Source: CAWCPR01 sp963797475 (GTDB lineage Bacteria; Chloroflexota; Anaerolineae; Anaerolineales; UBA4823). From it: 64,000 bases of DNA. The DNA is taken from assembly GCA_963797475.1 (NCBI GenBank), contig CAWCPR010000020.1:1-64000 (forward strand), in the 5' to 3' direction. The first letter of the stretch is position 1. Each line of letters starts with the position of its first letter. This document shows positions 7,285 to 14,586 of the stretch, piece after piece. The position numbers and the translations under genes were made by a program. The notes beneath the pieces are model-generated. The model was not told the origin of the DNA. It worked only from the letters and a program-made list of their open reading frames with translations, and made no database searches.

Positions 7285-7390
7285 CTCCCGCATGATGCGC
7301 CGTTCCGACATCATAATTAATCCCTTTGCGATTTACGAATACAGGTCTCCGTTTGTCCCCCTCAAGAAATTCATTACAACCAAAAAGCTG

Positions 7391-7517
7391 GTTTTTCCCC
7401 AATTTCAATCTTATAGAATTTGAATCACTTTTTCAATAAGGGAGTCTCCTTAGAACCGATACGGAATTTCCCTAACGAGATCTCAGGAGATTTCCATTTG
7501 TGGTAGGGAAATCCCTA
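7391..7517. repeat. Imperfect direct repeat, copy B
   Basis: Second copy of the block at 7159-7284, in the same orientation about 230 bases on. It is closer to the plus-strand sortase-like gene, whereas copy A is closer to the minus-strand DUF3309 gene. The most conserved parts are TTTCAATCTTATA at the start and TAGGGAAATCCCTA at the end. Confidence 0.65.
7504..7517. promoter_or_regulatory. Candidate operator TAGGGAAATCCCTA, site 2
   Basis: Exact second copy of the 14-base palindrome at 7269-7282, about 120 bases upstream of the sortase-like gene start. Its position at the end of the duplicated block supports a conserved regulatory role. Confidence 0.5.
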
Positions 7518-7637
7518 TAAAAGTTACAAAATTGTCGGGCAAGCGTATAGGAAACGTCGACGATTTCTAATTTAACCAAAATATAATGGCATTGATTGGC
7601 AATCAAATTCCTTCTAAAAATTTAATATCAGGTACCG

Positions 7638-8261
7638 ATGAAGCCCTATCCTCCAAAAGGTGTCATTTCCGTTCACCTCGCCTGTGTAATTTTTCTGTTC
7701 TTCCAGCTCCAGCCGCTTCATGCTTTAGAAGCGACGCGAATTGCTCTCCCGGATCCGGATTTCACCAACTTTGTGCTTCAGGTGAAGAATGGTCAGGCAA
7801 AAGTTGCCCGGGGTGTTTACGTGCCAGGGGTTTTGGCATTACCAATTGTCCAACAACCGGCTTGGAATCCAATTTACGTCTCGAACAAGGTGGGGCTTGT
7901 AACGCAGTTACACAGCGCGGCCGCAAATGGGGTAACCGGCCTTTTAGCTCACAACTACCTGTCCGGCGAATTGTTTTACAGTCTCATCGAAGGACAGGAG
8001 ATACGAATTGTTTATGGCGACGCGACAATACGGTCATACCAGATCACCCGGATCCACCGTTTTCAAAAACTGTGGCCGTCTAACTCAAGGAGCGACTATC
8101 TGGATTTAACCAACAGCGCTACGATGACCACAGGCCAGGTATTTGCTGAATATTACCAGGGTGCAGAACACGTCACTTTTCAAACCTGCATAAAAAAGGG
8201 GGATGTCTGGAATTGGGGCCTGTTGTTCGTAGTAGCTGAGCCTGTTGATCGTGGCAACTGA
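7638..8261 (+). CDS. Sortase-like secreted protein
   Basis: The protein has 207 residues with an N-terminal hydrophobic segment (about residues 10-30) that is probably an export signal or anchor. The rest resembles a sortase fold: the catalytic His would be in GLLAHNY and the Cys in HVTFQTCIKK near the C-terminus, in the usual order. The downstream conserved Arg is not obvious; GDVWNWGLLFVVAEP lacks it. No LPxTG-type substrate was seen among neighbouring proteins. A transpeptidase or protease-like role at the cell surface is inferred. The gene stands alone, with its promoter region in the duplicated block. Confidence 0.6.
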   Translation: MKPYPPKGVISVHLACVIFLFFQLQPLHALEATRIALPDPDFTNFVLQVKNGQAKVARGVYVPGVLALPIVQQPAWNPIYVSNKVGLVTQLHSAAANGVTGLLAHNYLSGELFYSLIEGQEIRIVYGDATIRSYQITRIHRFQKLWPSNSRSDYLDLTNSATMTTGQVFAEYYQGAEHVTFQTCIKKGDVWNWGLLFVVAEPVDRGN

Positions 8262-8283
8262 ACTCCATAACCAGGATAAAAAA

Positions 8284-8316
8284 GCCCCCCATGCGAAATT
8301 GCAAAGCATGGGGTGC
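8284..8316 (-). terminator. Intrinsic terminator of the PRC-barrel lipoprotein gene
   Basis: The stem CCCCATGC/GCATGGGG (8287-8294 with 8306-8313), with extra GC pairing, is followed on the minus strand by TTTTTTATCC. It lies between convergent genes and most strongly serves the minus-strand lipoprotein gene at 8342. Confidence 0.75.
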
Positions 8317-8341
8317 TAAGGAAATGGTCTTTGAGTGGATA

Positions 8342-9454
8342 TTACGGGTTCATCGGAGGAATAACATCCATCCAGTAGCTTTGGATATCTGCATCCCAAT
8401 CAGGCTGCTGTGTATCAGGAAATTGATCTGGAGCGAAACTGGGAGCATTCGCAAAAACTGACTGGTCCACGGTCAGGACGAAAACCTCGTTTTGAGCGTC
8501 CCAACCGATCGCTTGTAACGGGCTCGGGGCCCACAAGTCCCCTTCATCCGTATCAATGATTGCGTATTCAACCTGCCCAGTACTGACGTCAATCACGCCA
8601 TTTGCAATCTTCCCCAAATCTTGTCCGTCATTGGTTTGGATGCTTGCACCCGCCAGCTTACTGGCTAAAACAAAGCCGTGCAGCGCCATGGTTTCTGTCA
8701 TCCCGTTCGTCCCGGTAATCGCAGGCGAGGAGGTGACTTCAGGCATTTGTGTCGCTGCTGGAGTACTGGCGACCTCAGGGGTACTGGTGATTGCACTGCC
8801 AGATTCGGGCAGATTCTGCCAGTAACTCTGGATTTCTGCATCCCAGCCGGGCGATCCCTCGCCTATAGCAGGAATGGAATCGAGGTCTATATCAGGGGCC
8901 TGGCTCCAAGCATCCGAGCTTACATCCAAAACAAATTCATTCGGGGAGACGCTCGTCGTCTCTGTCATCGTAGAAGTTATGTTCAAATGAATGGAATCCC
9001 ACGGCACAGGGATATTTTTCTCCCCTAAACCGAGGAAACCACCTGAACCAACGACAACATAATCTACCTTCTGATCGTCCAGATTGACAATCAAATCGTT
9101 CACAGAACCGATTTGCTCATCCTGCCCGTTGTAGACATTAAACTCCATAAGATTGGATACCAACCCGGGATCAGCGCTGCCTGTTGAAGGAAGTATCCCA
9201 GTTCCGGTTAATGCCTCGGTAGTTTCTACAGACGGGGTTTCCGTAGACATTGCTTCCGTGGCCGAGGGTTCAGTCGTTACAGGCTCTGTTGCCACCATTG
9301 TTGGGGCCTCCGTAGAAAGCCCCTCGGAAAGGGTGCCTAACGGATAGGGCGGTTCCGTGCCCAATGCGCCGGGTGTCTGCCCGGATGAGCTGCACGCAGC
9401 AATTATCATCGACAGGGCTACGAGCGTAGTTAACAAGATTGTCAGTCTCTTCAT
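8342..9454 (-). CDS. Lipoprotein with two PRC-barrel domains
   Basis: The 370-residue protein has a lipoprotein signal (IIAAC, Cys21) and a Thr/Glu/Pro-rich linker of about 70 residues. It then has a first PRC barrel (about 100-175: NVYNGQDEQIGSVNDLIV...KNIPVPWDSI), a second Thr/Ala-rich linker and a second barrel (about 270-330: GQDLGKIANGVIDVSTGQVEYAII). Each barrel is followed by the same short motif, WDAEIQSYW or WDADIQSYW. PRC barrels are small beta domains used in RNA processing and photosynthetic complexes, and in surface proteins of unknown role. The start is supported by AAAGGAG. It is divergent from the BON gene. Confidence 0.8.
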   Translation of the reverse strand: MKRLTILLTTLVALSMIIAACSSSGQTPGALGTEPPYPLGTLSEGLSTEAPTMVATEPVTTEPSATEAMSTETPSVETTEALTGTGILPSTGSADPGLVSNLMEFNVYNGQDEQIGSVNDLIVNLDDQKVDYVVVGSGGFLGLGEKNIPVPWDSIHLNITSTMTETTSVSPNEFVLDVSSDAWSQAPDIDLDSIPAIGEGSPGWDAEIQSYWQNLPESGSAITSTPEVASTPAATQMPEVTSSPAITGTNGMTETMALHGFVLASKLAGASIQTNDGQDLGKIANGVIDVSTGQVEYAIIDTDEGDLWAPSPLQAIGWDAQNEVFVLTVDQSVFANAPSFAPDQFPDTQQPDWDADIQSYWMDVIPPMNP

Positions 9455-9834
9455 AATTTTTACTCCTTTGATCCATTCTGTTTTGGGAAATTATGATGGT
9501 CAAACCCATCACATCCCCACATGCATGCAATGATACAGGCGTGGATGGATTTATCAATCGGGAGAAATCCTATGAATCGTTCAGGAAAATCCATTAACCC
9601 CCCGTGGGGAATACCTGCCAAATCGTATACGGGAAATCCCGCATTTAGAATAATGGATACCCCCTACCCAAAATAGGGCAGGTCCTGATTGATTTAAAGG
9701 TCGTTTCTTTGTATATTTGATCTTGGAGAGAAGTGGGGGTTTTTAAGACAGATAAGTGTTGGGCGCGATGCCCCTGGCCGCAGGCCAGCCGTGCAATCCA
9801 ATTTCAGACCGATGTCAAAAAAGGAGCTGAACCA
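9455..9834. other. Intergenic region between the divergent PRC-barrel and BON genes
   Basis: No gene is supported. It contains the CGGGAAATCCCG palindrome at 9630-9641, a weaker relative GGGAGAAATCC near 9560, and GGGGAATACC/GGATACCCC elements around 9607-9665. An in-frame extension of the BON gene to 9733 exists but lacks a ribosome-binding site. Confidence 0.5.
9630..9641. promoter_or_regulatory. Candidate operator CGGGAAATCCCG
   Basis: A 12-base inverted repeat sharing the GGGAAATCCC core with the two sites at 7269 and 7504. It lies midway between the divergent PRC-barrel lipoprotein and BON genes, where a shared regulator could control both. Confidence 0.45.
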
Positions 9835-10131
9835 ATGGATACAATCCAGACTGATGTATCTACCCGAGTAAGCCAGGCGTTGTGGGACGATCCTCGCACA
9901 AGCGATGCAGTAATTGAGGTTCTGAATAAGAACGGCGTCGTAACGTTGTCAGGGATTGTGGGATCGATAAAGATCGTTCAGGCAGCAGAAGAAATTGCGC
10001 GCGCCCAGGAAGGCGTCATCAGTGTTGTTAATGAATTGAAGGTTAAATCAGATTCAGATCTCAATTTAAAAGTTCTCAACCCGGTTAAGGGGAAGGACGA
10101 CCCGGATCAACGTTCCTTTCCCCGGAGCTGA
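9835..10131 (+). CDS. BON-domain protein
   Basis: The protein has 98 residues from an ATG preceded by AAAGGAG. A single BON domain occupies residues 5-70 (VSQALWDDPRTSDAVIEVLNKNGVVTLSGIVGS...GVISVVNELKV), with the typical conserved Gly and the VxNxLxV ending. BON domains bind membranes or other envelope proteins. No signal peptide is present, unlike periplasmic OsmY, so it is probably cytoplasmic or membrane-surface-bound. Its last 66 bases overlap the 3' end of the convergent histidine kinase gene. Confidence 0.8.
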   Translation: MDTIQTDVSTRVSQALWDDPRTSDAVIEVLNKNGVVTLSGIVGSIKIVQAAEEIARAQEGVISVVNELKVKSDSDLNLKVLNPVKGKDDPDQRSFPRS

Positions 10132-11592
10132 GTTGATTTTCAAATCTCCACCGATCGCTTTGACACGCTCGTATGTGCCAACCAATCCGAAATGTCCGCC
10201 GCGTGCTAATGCTACCCAGTGTGAAGGCAGATTGAAACCGCAGCCGTCGTCTTCGATTTCTAAAGCAACTTGCTCCGCGTCGATTTCCAGGCGTACACTC
10301 AGGCGTTTGGCTTGTGCGTGCCGGAGAACATTGCTGACTGAGTGCTGGTAGATGCGGTATAAAGTCAGACGGACCCGCTCCGGAAGCGTCTGGCCATCTT
10401 CCGCCAGGTCCAAGCTAATCTCCAATTCAGGATGCGCCTGGCTCAACATCTCGATATGTCCCAGAATCGCCTTTTCCAGGCCATAGGAAGCCAGCGAAGG
10501 TGGACGAAGTTCTCCAGAGATCGACCGCAAGGAATGGATTACTTCTTGTACAATTTCTTTGGATGAATCTAAAGCATCCTGTTCAGGTTTGCCAGCGATA
10601 ACATCTTCCAGGCCGTCTTCCAAAGCTTTCAAGTTGTAGGCTATTCCGTATAGATTTTGAATCGGATCATCATGCAGTTCCTGGGCGAGCGATAAGCGTT
10701 CCGCTTCCACATTCTCAATCAGCCGGCGCCTGACTTCGTCCAGTTCGGCTTCCATTTGCTTGCGCTCAGAGATATCTCGGATGGCAGCAATCACCATGTT
10801 CTCGCGTTCCGTTTGCACAGGGTTCAACATGATATCTACCTGAAATTCACTCCCGTCCTTTCGCCTCGCAAAAAGCTCCAGGTCAACACCCATTGGGCGC
10901 AGCCGCTGTTCAGCCAGATATACCAATCGGTGGCGAATATGACGAGCGTGAAATCGATCGGGGAGCAAGATTTCCACAGGTTTCCCCAGCAATTCCTCCC
11001 GGCGATATCCGAACAAAGCTTCCGCCCGGGCATTTAATCGCGTAATTTCGCCATAGGCGTTCACCAGGATTTGGCCATCTGGCGCCGATTCAAATAGAGA
11101 AGAGAATATTGTTTCGCTCGCATGTAGTTCCTCTTCTGTTTTTTTGCGCTCGGCAATCTCGCTCCTGAGAGCAGTGATTAATGTATGAAGCTGTTCGGTT
11201 CGCTTGGTCACCCGGGCTTCCAATTCCGAATTAATGCTTTGCACTTCCAGGTAGAGGCGGGCGTTATCAATGGCAATGGCCGCTCTACGGGCTAATTCTT
11301 CTGCCAGCACCACGTCTGCCTGGGTGTATTTCTTCCCTGATTCAGCCCATAAAAGTGTGATCACCCCTATTGTCCGTTCACGCGCAACCAAAGGTAAAAT
11401 CATTGCAGACTTCAACCCAAATTTTCGAAAGATTTCGAGGCGCTCCTCGTCCAAATCGGATTGTTTAATCAGCGCTTCTGATAAATCCGGATAGAATTCT
11501 GGCTGTCCGGTTCGTAACACATTCGGGATCCCAACAGTCGAACTTTTATCGCGAGGGAACCGGCTTTGAAGTTTTAGGGCGTAATGGATCAT
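10066..11592 (-). CDS. Sensor histidine kinase (NarL-type), C-terminal fragment: GAF-PAS-HisKA_3-HATPase
   Basis: Downstream part of a kinase gene broken at a run of six T (11626-11631). The fragment has the C-terminal half of a GAF domain (VGIPNVLRTGQPEFYPDL...IAIDNARLY), a coiled-coil linker, a PAS domain (about 140-260), a HisKA_3 dimerisation region with the phospho-acceptor in LAQELHDDPIQNLYG, and an HATPase domain (DDGCGFNLP, GKGTLIRVVLPL). Reading across the break gives VAVAHADPEMIHYALKLQSRF, exactly what this GAF family shows at that point, so 10066-12722 is one gene of about 885 residues. Its partner regulator is not adjacent. Confidence 0.82.
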   Translation of the reverse strand: MIHYALKLQSRFPRDKSSTVGIPNVLRTGQPEFYPDLSEALIKQSDLDEERLEIFRKFGLKSAMILPLVARERTIGVITLLWAESGKKYTQADVVLAEELARRAAIAIDNARLYLEVQSINSELEARVTKRTEQLHTLITALRSEIAERKKTEEELHASETIFSSLFESAPDGQILVNAYGEITRLNARAEALFGYRREELLGKPVEILLPDRFHARHIRHRLVYLAEQRLRPMGVDLELFARRKDGSEFQVDIMLNPVQTERENMVIAAIRDISERKQMEAELDEVRRRLIENVEAERLSLAQELHDDPIQNLYGIAYNLKALEDGLEDVIAGKPEQDALDSSKEIVQEVIHSLRSISGELRPPSLASYGLEKAILGHIEMLSQAHPELEISLDLAEDGQTLPERVRLTLYRIYQHSVSNVLRHAQAKRLSVRLEIDAEQVALEIEDDGCGFNLPSHWVALARGGHFGLVGTYERVKAIGGDLKINSAPGKGTLIRVVLPLNRVENF

Positions 11593-11615
11593 TTCAGGAT
11601 CGGCATGGGCGACGG

Positions 11616-12722
11616 CTACCTGGTTAAAAAATCGTCGTCCTCAAGCACATCGATTATGCACCAATCCGCTAAGTTCGTGACCGCCAGATCGGCAACGCTC
11701 TTAAGAGTCGCCGAATAATCCAAAGAGGAGGACAAAATCTTACCTGCCTCTGCCAGGAAAATTTGGGAATGTTCGGATTGTTTTAATTTGGAAATATCAT
11801 GAAAAACGCTGACGGCCATAACCACACGGCCCTCCAGATCCATAATTGGCCGGGCTTTTACCAGGGACCAATGTCCCTCGTCGCTAGCACGGGTTTTGAA
11901 GTGAATAACCGCAGAGGGGTTCGGTACTCCTTGAAGGGCCAGCCTGTTCGGGAGTTGGTCCAATGGGAAGGACTCTCCGAATTCGTTCAGAAGATCAAAT
12001 TTTAGCAATACCTTTTCTAGTGGGATTCTGAACAGCTCTTCTTTGCTGTCAAAACCAAGCAATCGAGCGGCAGCTTGATTTGCAAAGACCAATTGCCTGT
12101 CCGAATCTAATACGATGATGCCATCCGCGACCCCTTCCAAGATAACCGAAAGCTGGTCACGGGATAAGCGCAGCGCCGACTCGGTGCGCAGACGCAAAAT
12201 CGCCGAGGCCAGCAAGCTGCCAACTCCTTGAAAGAAAATAGAATCGTCCAGTGAAAAACTGAATGCCTCTCTTGTAAATAAGATGAAGACGCCAAATGGA
12301 GCGATCCTGCCAGGGACTATGATGCTTAATCCGCTCTCGATGCCATAATTTCGAAGAATTTCTGCTTCAGAAAAGCCAGTCTCCGACTGAAAATTCTCGA
12401 TTATCACAGGCTGATTCATCCGCAGTGTATATCTCGCAAGGGTTTCAATTGCAACTCTGATCCGGGGGTCGACCGCCATTTCTTCTCCCCAACCCTTGTC
12501 AATTCGTAAGTCCATGCGTTCGTCCGCTTGAAAATACTCGAAAAACACACAATAGTCGACGTTCATGATCTCCAAAATTAAGTTGAAAGTGTATTCCAGT
12601 AACTCGTTAAGATCAGTATTTTCCAGCGATTGCCGGCTCAACTGCTCTAAAAAAGATTGTTGGCGAGGGCGTGTTTGCAGTATTCGGCTTCCTTTATTGA
12701 TTAAGATGTTTTTCACTGGCAT
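11616..12722 (-). CDS. Sensor histidine kinase (NarL-type), N-terminal fragment: GAF-PAS-GAF start
   Basis: Upstream part of the kinase described at 10066. It contains an N-terminal GAF domain (about residues 25-190), a PAS domain (about 195-315: ILEGVADGIIVLDSDRQLVFANQAA) and the beginning of a second GAF domain (ILSSSLDYSATLKSVADLAVTNLADWCIIDVLEDD), where the frame ends. No membrane segments are seen, so the sensor is cytosolic; redox, gas or small-molecule sensing by GAF domains is possible but unproven. It is divergently oriented from the hybrid kinase at 13084. Confidence 0.8.
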   Translation of the reverse strand: MPVKNILINKGSRILQTRPRQQSFLEQLSRQSLENTDLNELLEYTFNLILEIMNVDYCVFFEYFQADERMDLRIDKGWGEEMAVDPRIRVAIETLARYTLRMNQPVIIENFQSETGFSEAEILRNYGIESGLSIIVPGRIAPFGVFILFTREAFSFSLDDSIFFQGVGSLLASAILRLRTESALRLSRDQLSVILEGVADGIIVLDSDRQLVFANQAAARLLGFDSKEELFRIPLEKVLLKFDLLNEFGESFPLDQLPNRLALQGVPNPSAVIHFKTRASDEGHWSLVKARPIMDLEGRVVMAVSVFHDISKLKQSEHSQIFLAEAGKILSSSLDYSATLKSVADLAVTNLADWCIIDVLEDDDFLTR

Positions 12723-13083
12723 TGTCCCACCTATCGATTTTAGAGAATTGTTTTCTTACTTGTTCTGGTAATACTCGCAACCAACAGATGCGATCTTACT
12801 CATAGATTTTGTGGTTATCCGATAAATATTACCCCAATTATATTATTAATACGGGTTTTATTGTGAAATTGGTCCGCATAGGTAGAATCACATAATCAAA
12901 TCTTAAATTAATTGCCAGAAATAAGCTCAAAGGCTCACCCAACAAAACTGTGAACCCGGTTCTTTCGCTTTTACAAGCCTTTTACAACAGTTTTCCGGTC
13001 ATCTTTGATAAACTTTTGACATAGGGTCGTGGCAGAACTTTTATACAATTGACCCTTCGCTGAAACCCTCATTCCCTTGGAGA
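12723..13083. promoter_or_regulatory. Divergent promoter region between two kinase genes
   Basis: No gene is seen in these 361 bases. For the plus-strand hybrid kinase, TTGACA at 13016-13021 is a good -35 box, but the nearest -10-like TTATAC (13041-13046) is 19 bases away, longer than ideal. TTTTACAACAGTTTTCC at 12980-12996 resembles TTTTACAGCAGTTTCC at 5360-5375, about 80 bases before the response-regulator remnant. Confidence 0.4.
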
Positions 13084-14586
13084 ATGTCGCCGTCTATGCC
13101 AAAATTCGCCTCTTGGTTACGTGACCCGCTCGTACGGAAAACCCTAATTGGCACCGTATGGGGTTTACTCCTCCCGCTGTTATCCACAATAATCGAAATC
13201 AACAGATTGCATATCCCTTTGAGCCTGCAATCCTTTTGGATGGCACAGCGCCAATATAGCCTGCTTTGGCTGATCGATCTGGCGCCTCTGGGGCTGGGCG
13301 CCGCTGCCTACCTTCTCGGCGAACGGGAAAAGCAATTGGCTGAATTGCGGGCAATCCTTGAAAAGACGCTGGCGGAGCACAGCGCTGATTTGCTTTCTAG
13401 CAACCAGGCGTTGCAGGCAGAGATCGCCGAACGCTCCAAAATGCAAGCGATCATCGGTCGCGCCAAGCGTGAATGGGAGGGCGCGGTAGATTCTGTGGCC
13501 GAGATGATCTTGATCACCGATTTGCACGAAAAGATCATCCGCTGCAACCGTGCAACGATTCGCAACCTGAGGACAAGCTTTCCAGAGCTGATCGGAACAC
13601 CGATACGAACGGCGCTATTTGGTACCCACTCCAACAATGGGGATAATTTTGAGATGCAGTCCCTGGTCGGGCATGAAACACAATTTCCCCGGTTGGACGG
13701 TTATTATTCGGTTTCTGCATATCCATTGACCATCGAGGAACAGCCGTTCGGGACGATTTACGTTTTAGGGGATGTCACAGAAAAACGGCTCGCCCAGGCG
13801 GAGATCAAACGCCAAAAGAAATATTTTGAGTCGCTCGTCCAGCACAGTCCAGTGGCCATCGTAACCCTGGACGACCAGCAAACGATCACGACCTGCAACC
13901 CGGCATTCGAGAAGTTGTTCGGTTATTCCAGCACAGAAGTGGCCGGCTGCCAGATTGACGAATTGATCGTCCCAAGCGAGCAAATCGACCAGGCGCGCCA
14001 GCTTACCGAGAACTCCTTGGTTAGCAGCGTTCATTCCACCGCTGTACGGCGCAGAAAAGATGGAAGCCTGGTGGAGGTGGAAATTTTCGGGACTCATTTG
14101 TCCGTGGATGGCGAATCCTTGGGCGTGCTGGCCATTTACCATGACATCAGCGAATTGGAACGCGCCCGCCAGGAAGCTGAACAGGCTGACCGGGCTAAGA
14201 GCGAGTTTCTCGCCAATATGAGCCATGAAATCCGGACCCCGATGAACGGCGTGTTGGGTATGCTCGAGCTCACACTGGATACCCCGCTCAACAACGAACA
14301 GCGCGATTACCTGCGCACCGCTCTCGAAAGCGCGGAAGCCCTGTTGGCCTTGCTAAACGATATTCTCGACTTTTCCAAGATCGAGGCCCACCGGCTGGAA
14401 TTGGAAACCCTGGATTTCAATTTACGCACTACCCTGGAAGATGTCGCTTACACGCTGGCCTCCAAAGCCTACAACAAGGGCCTGGAACTGGCATGCCTGG
14501 TGCCTGAGGACTTCCCGTCCAACTTGCGCGGCGACTTCGAACCGCTTGCGCCAGGTCTTGATCAACCTTACCGGCAACGCAATTAA
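13084..14586 (+). CDS. Hybrid sensor histidine kinase, N-terminal fragment: 2 TM-PAS-PAS-HisKA
   Basis: The protein begins with two probable membrane segments (about residues 18-36 and 58-78), followed by a coiled coil, a PAS-like region (about 135-235), a clear PAS domain (about 245-365: VQHSPVAIVTLDDQQTITTCNPAFEKLFGY) and HisKA with the phospho-acceptor His in FLANMSHEIRTPMNGVLGM. The HATPase domain starts, but the frame is lost at 14534-14540; the true continuation is in the frame of 14441-16363. ATG 13084 lies unusually close to GGAG; ATG 13096 is an alternative start. Confidence 0.82.
   Translation: MSPSMPKFASWLRDPLVRKTLIGTVWGLLLPLLSTIIEINRLHIPLSLQSFWMAQRQYSLLWLIDLAPLGLGAAAYLLGEREKQLAELRAILEKTLAEHSADLLSSNQALQAEIAERSKMQAIIGRAKREWEGAVDSVAEMILITDLHEKIIRCNRATIRNLRTSFPELIGTPIRTALFGTHSNNGDNFEMQSLVGHETQFPRLDGYYSVSAYPLTIEEQPFGTIYVLGDVTEKRLAQAEIKRQKKYFESLVQHSPVAIVTLDDQQTITTCNPAFEKLFGYSSTEVAGCQIDELIVPSEQIDQARQLTENSLVSSVHSTAVRRRKDGSLVEVEIFGTHLSVDGESLGVLAIYHDISELERARQEAEQADRAKSEFLANMSHEIRTPMNGVLGMLELTLDTPLNNEQRDYLRTALESAEALLALLNDILDFSKIEAHRLELETLDFNLRTTLEDVAYTLASKAYNKGLELACLVPEDFPSNLRGDFEPLAPGLDQPYRQRN

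Noticed and set aside
9733..9834. N-terminal extension of the BON protein by 34 residues
   Set aside because: The extension has no ribosome-binding site and no domain similarity, whereas ATG 9835 has AAAGGAG.
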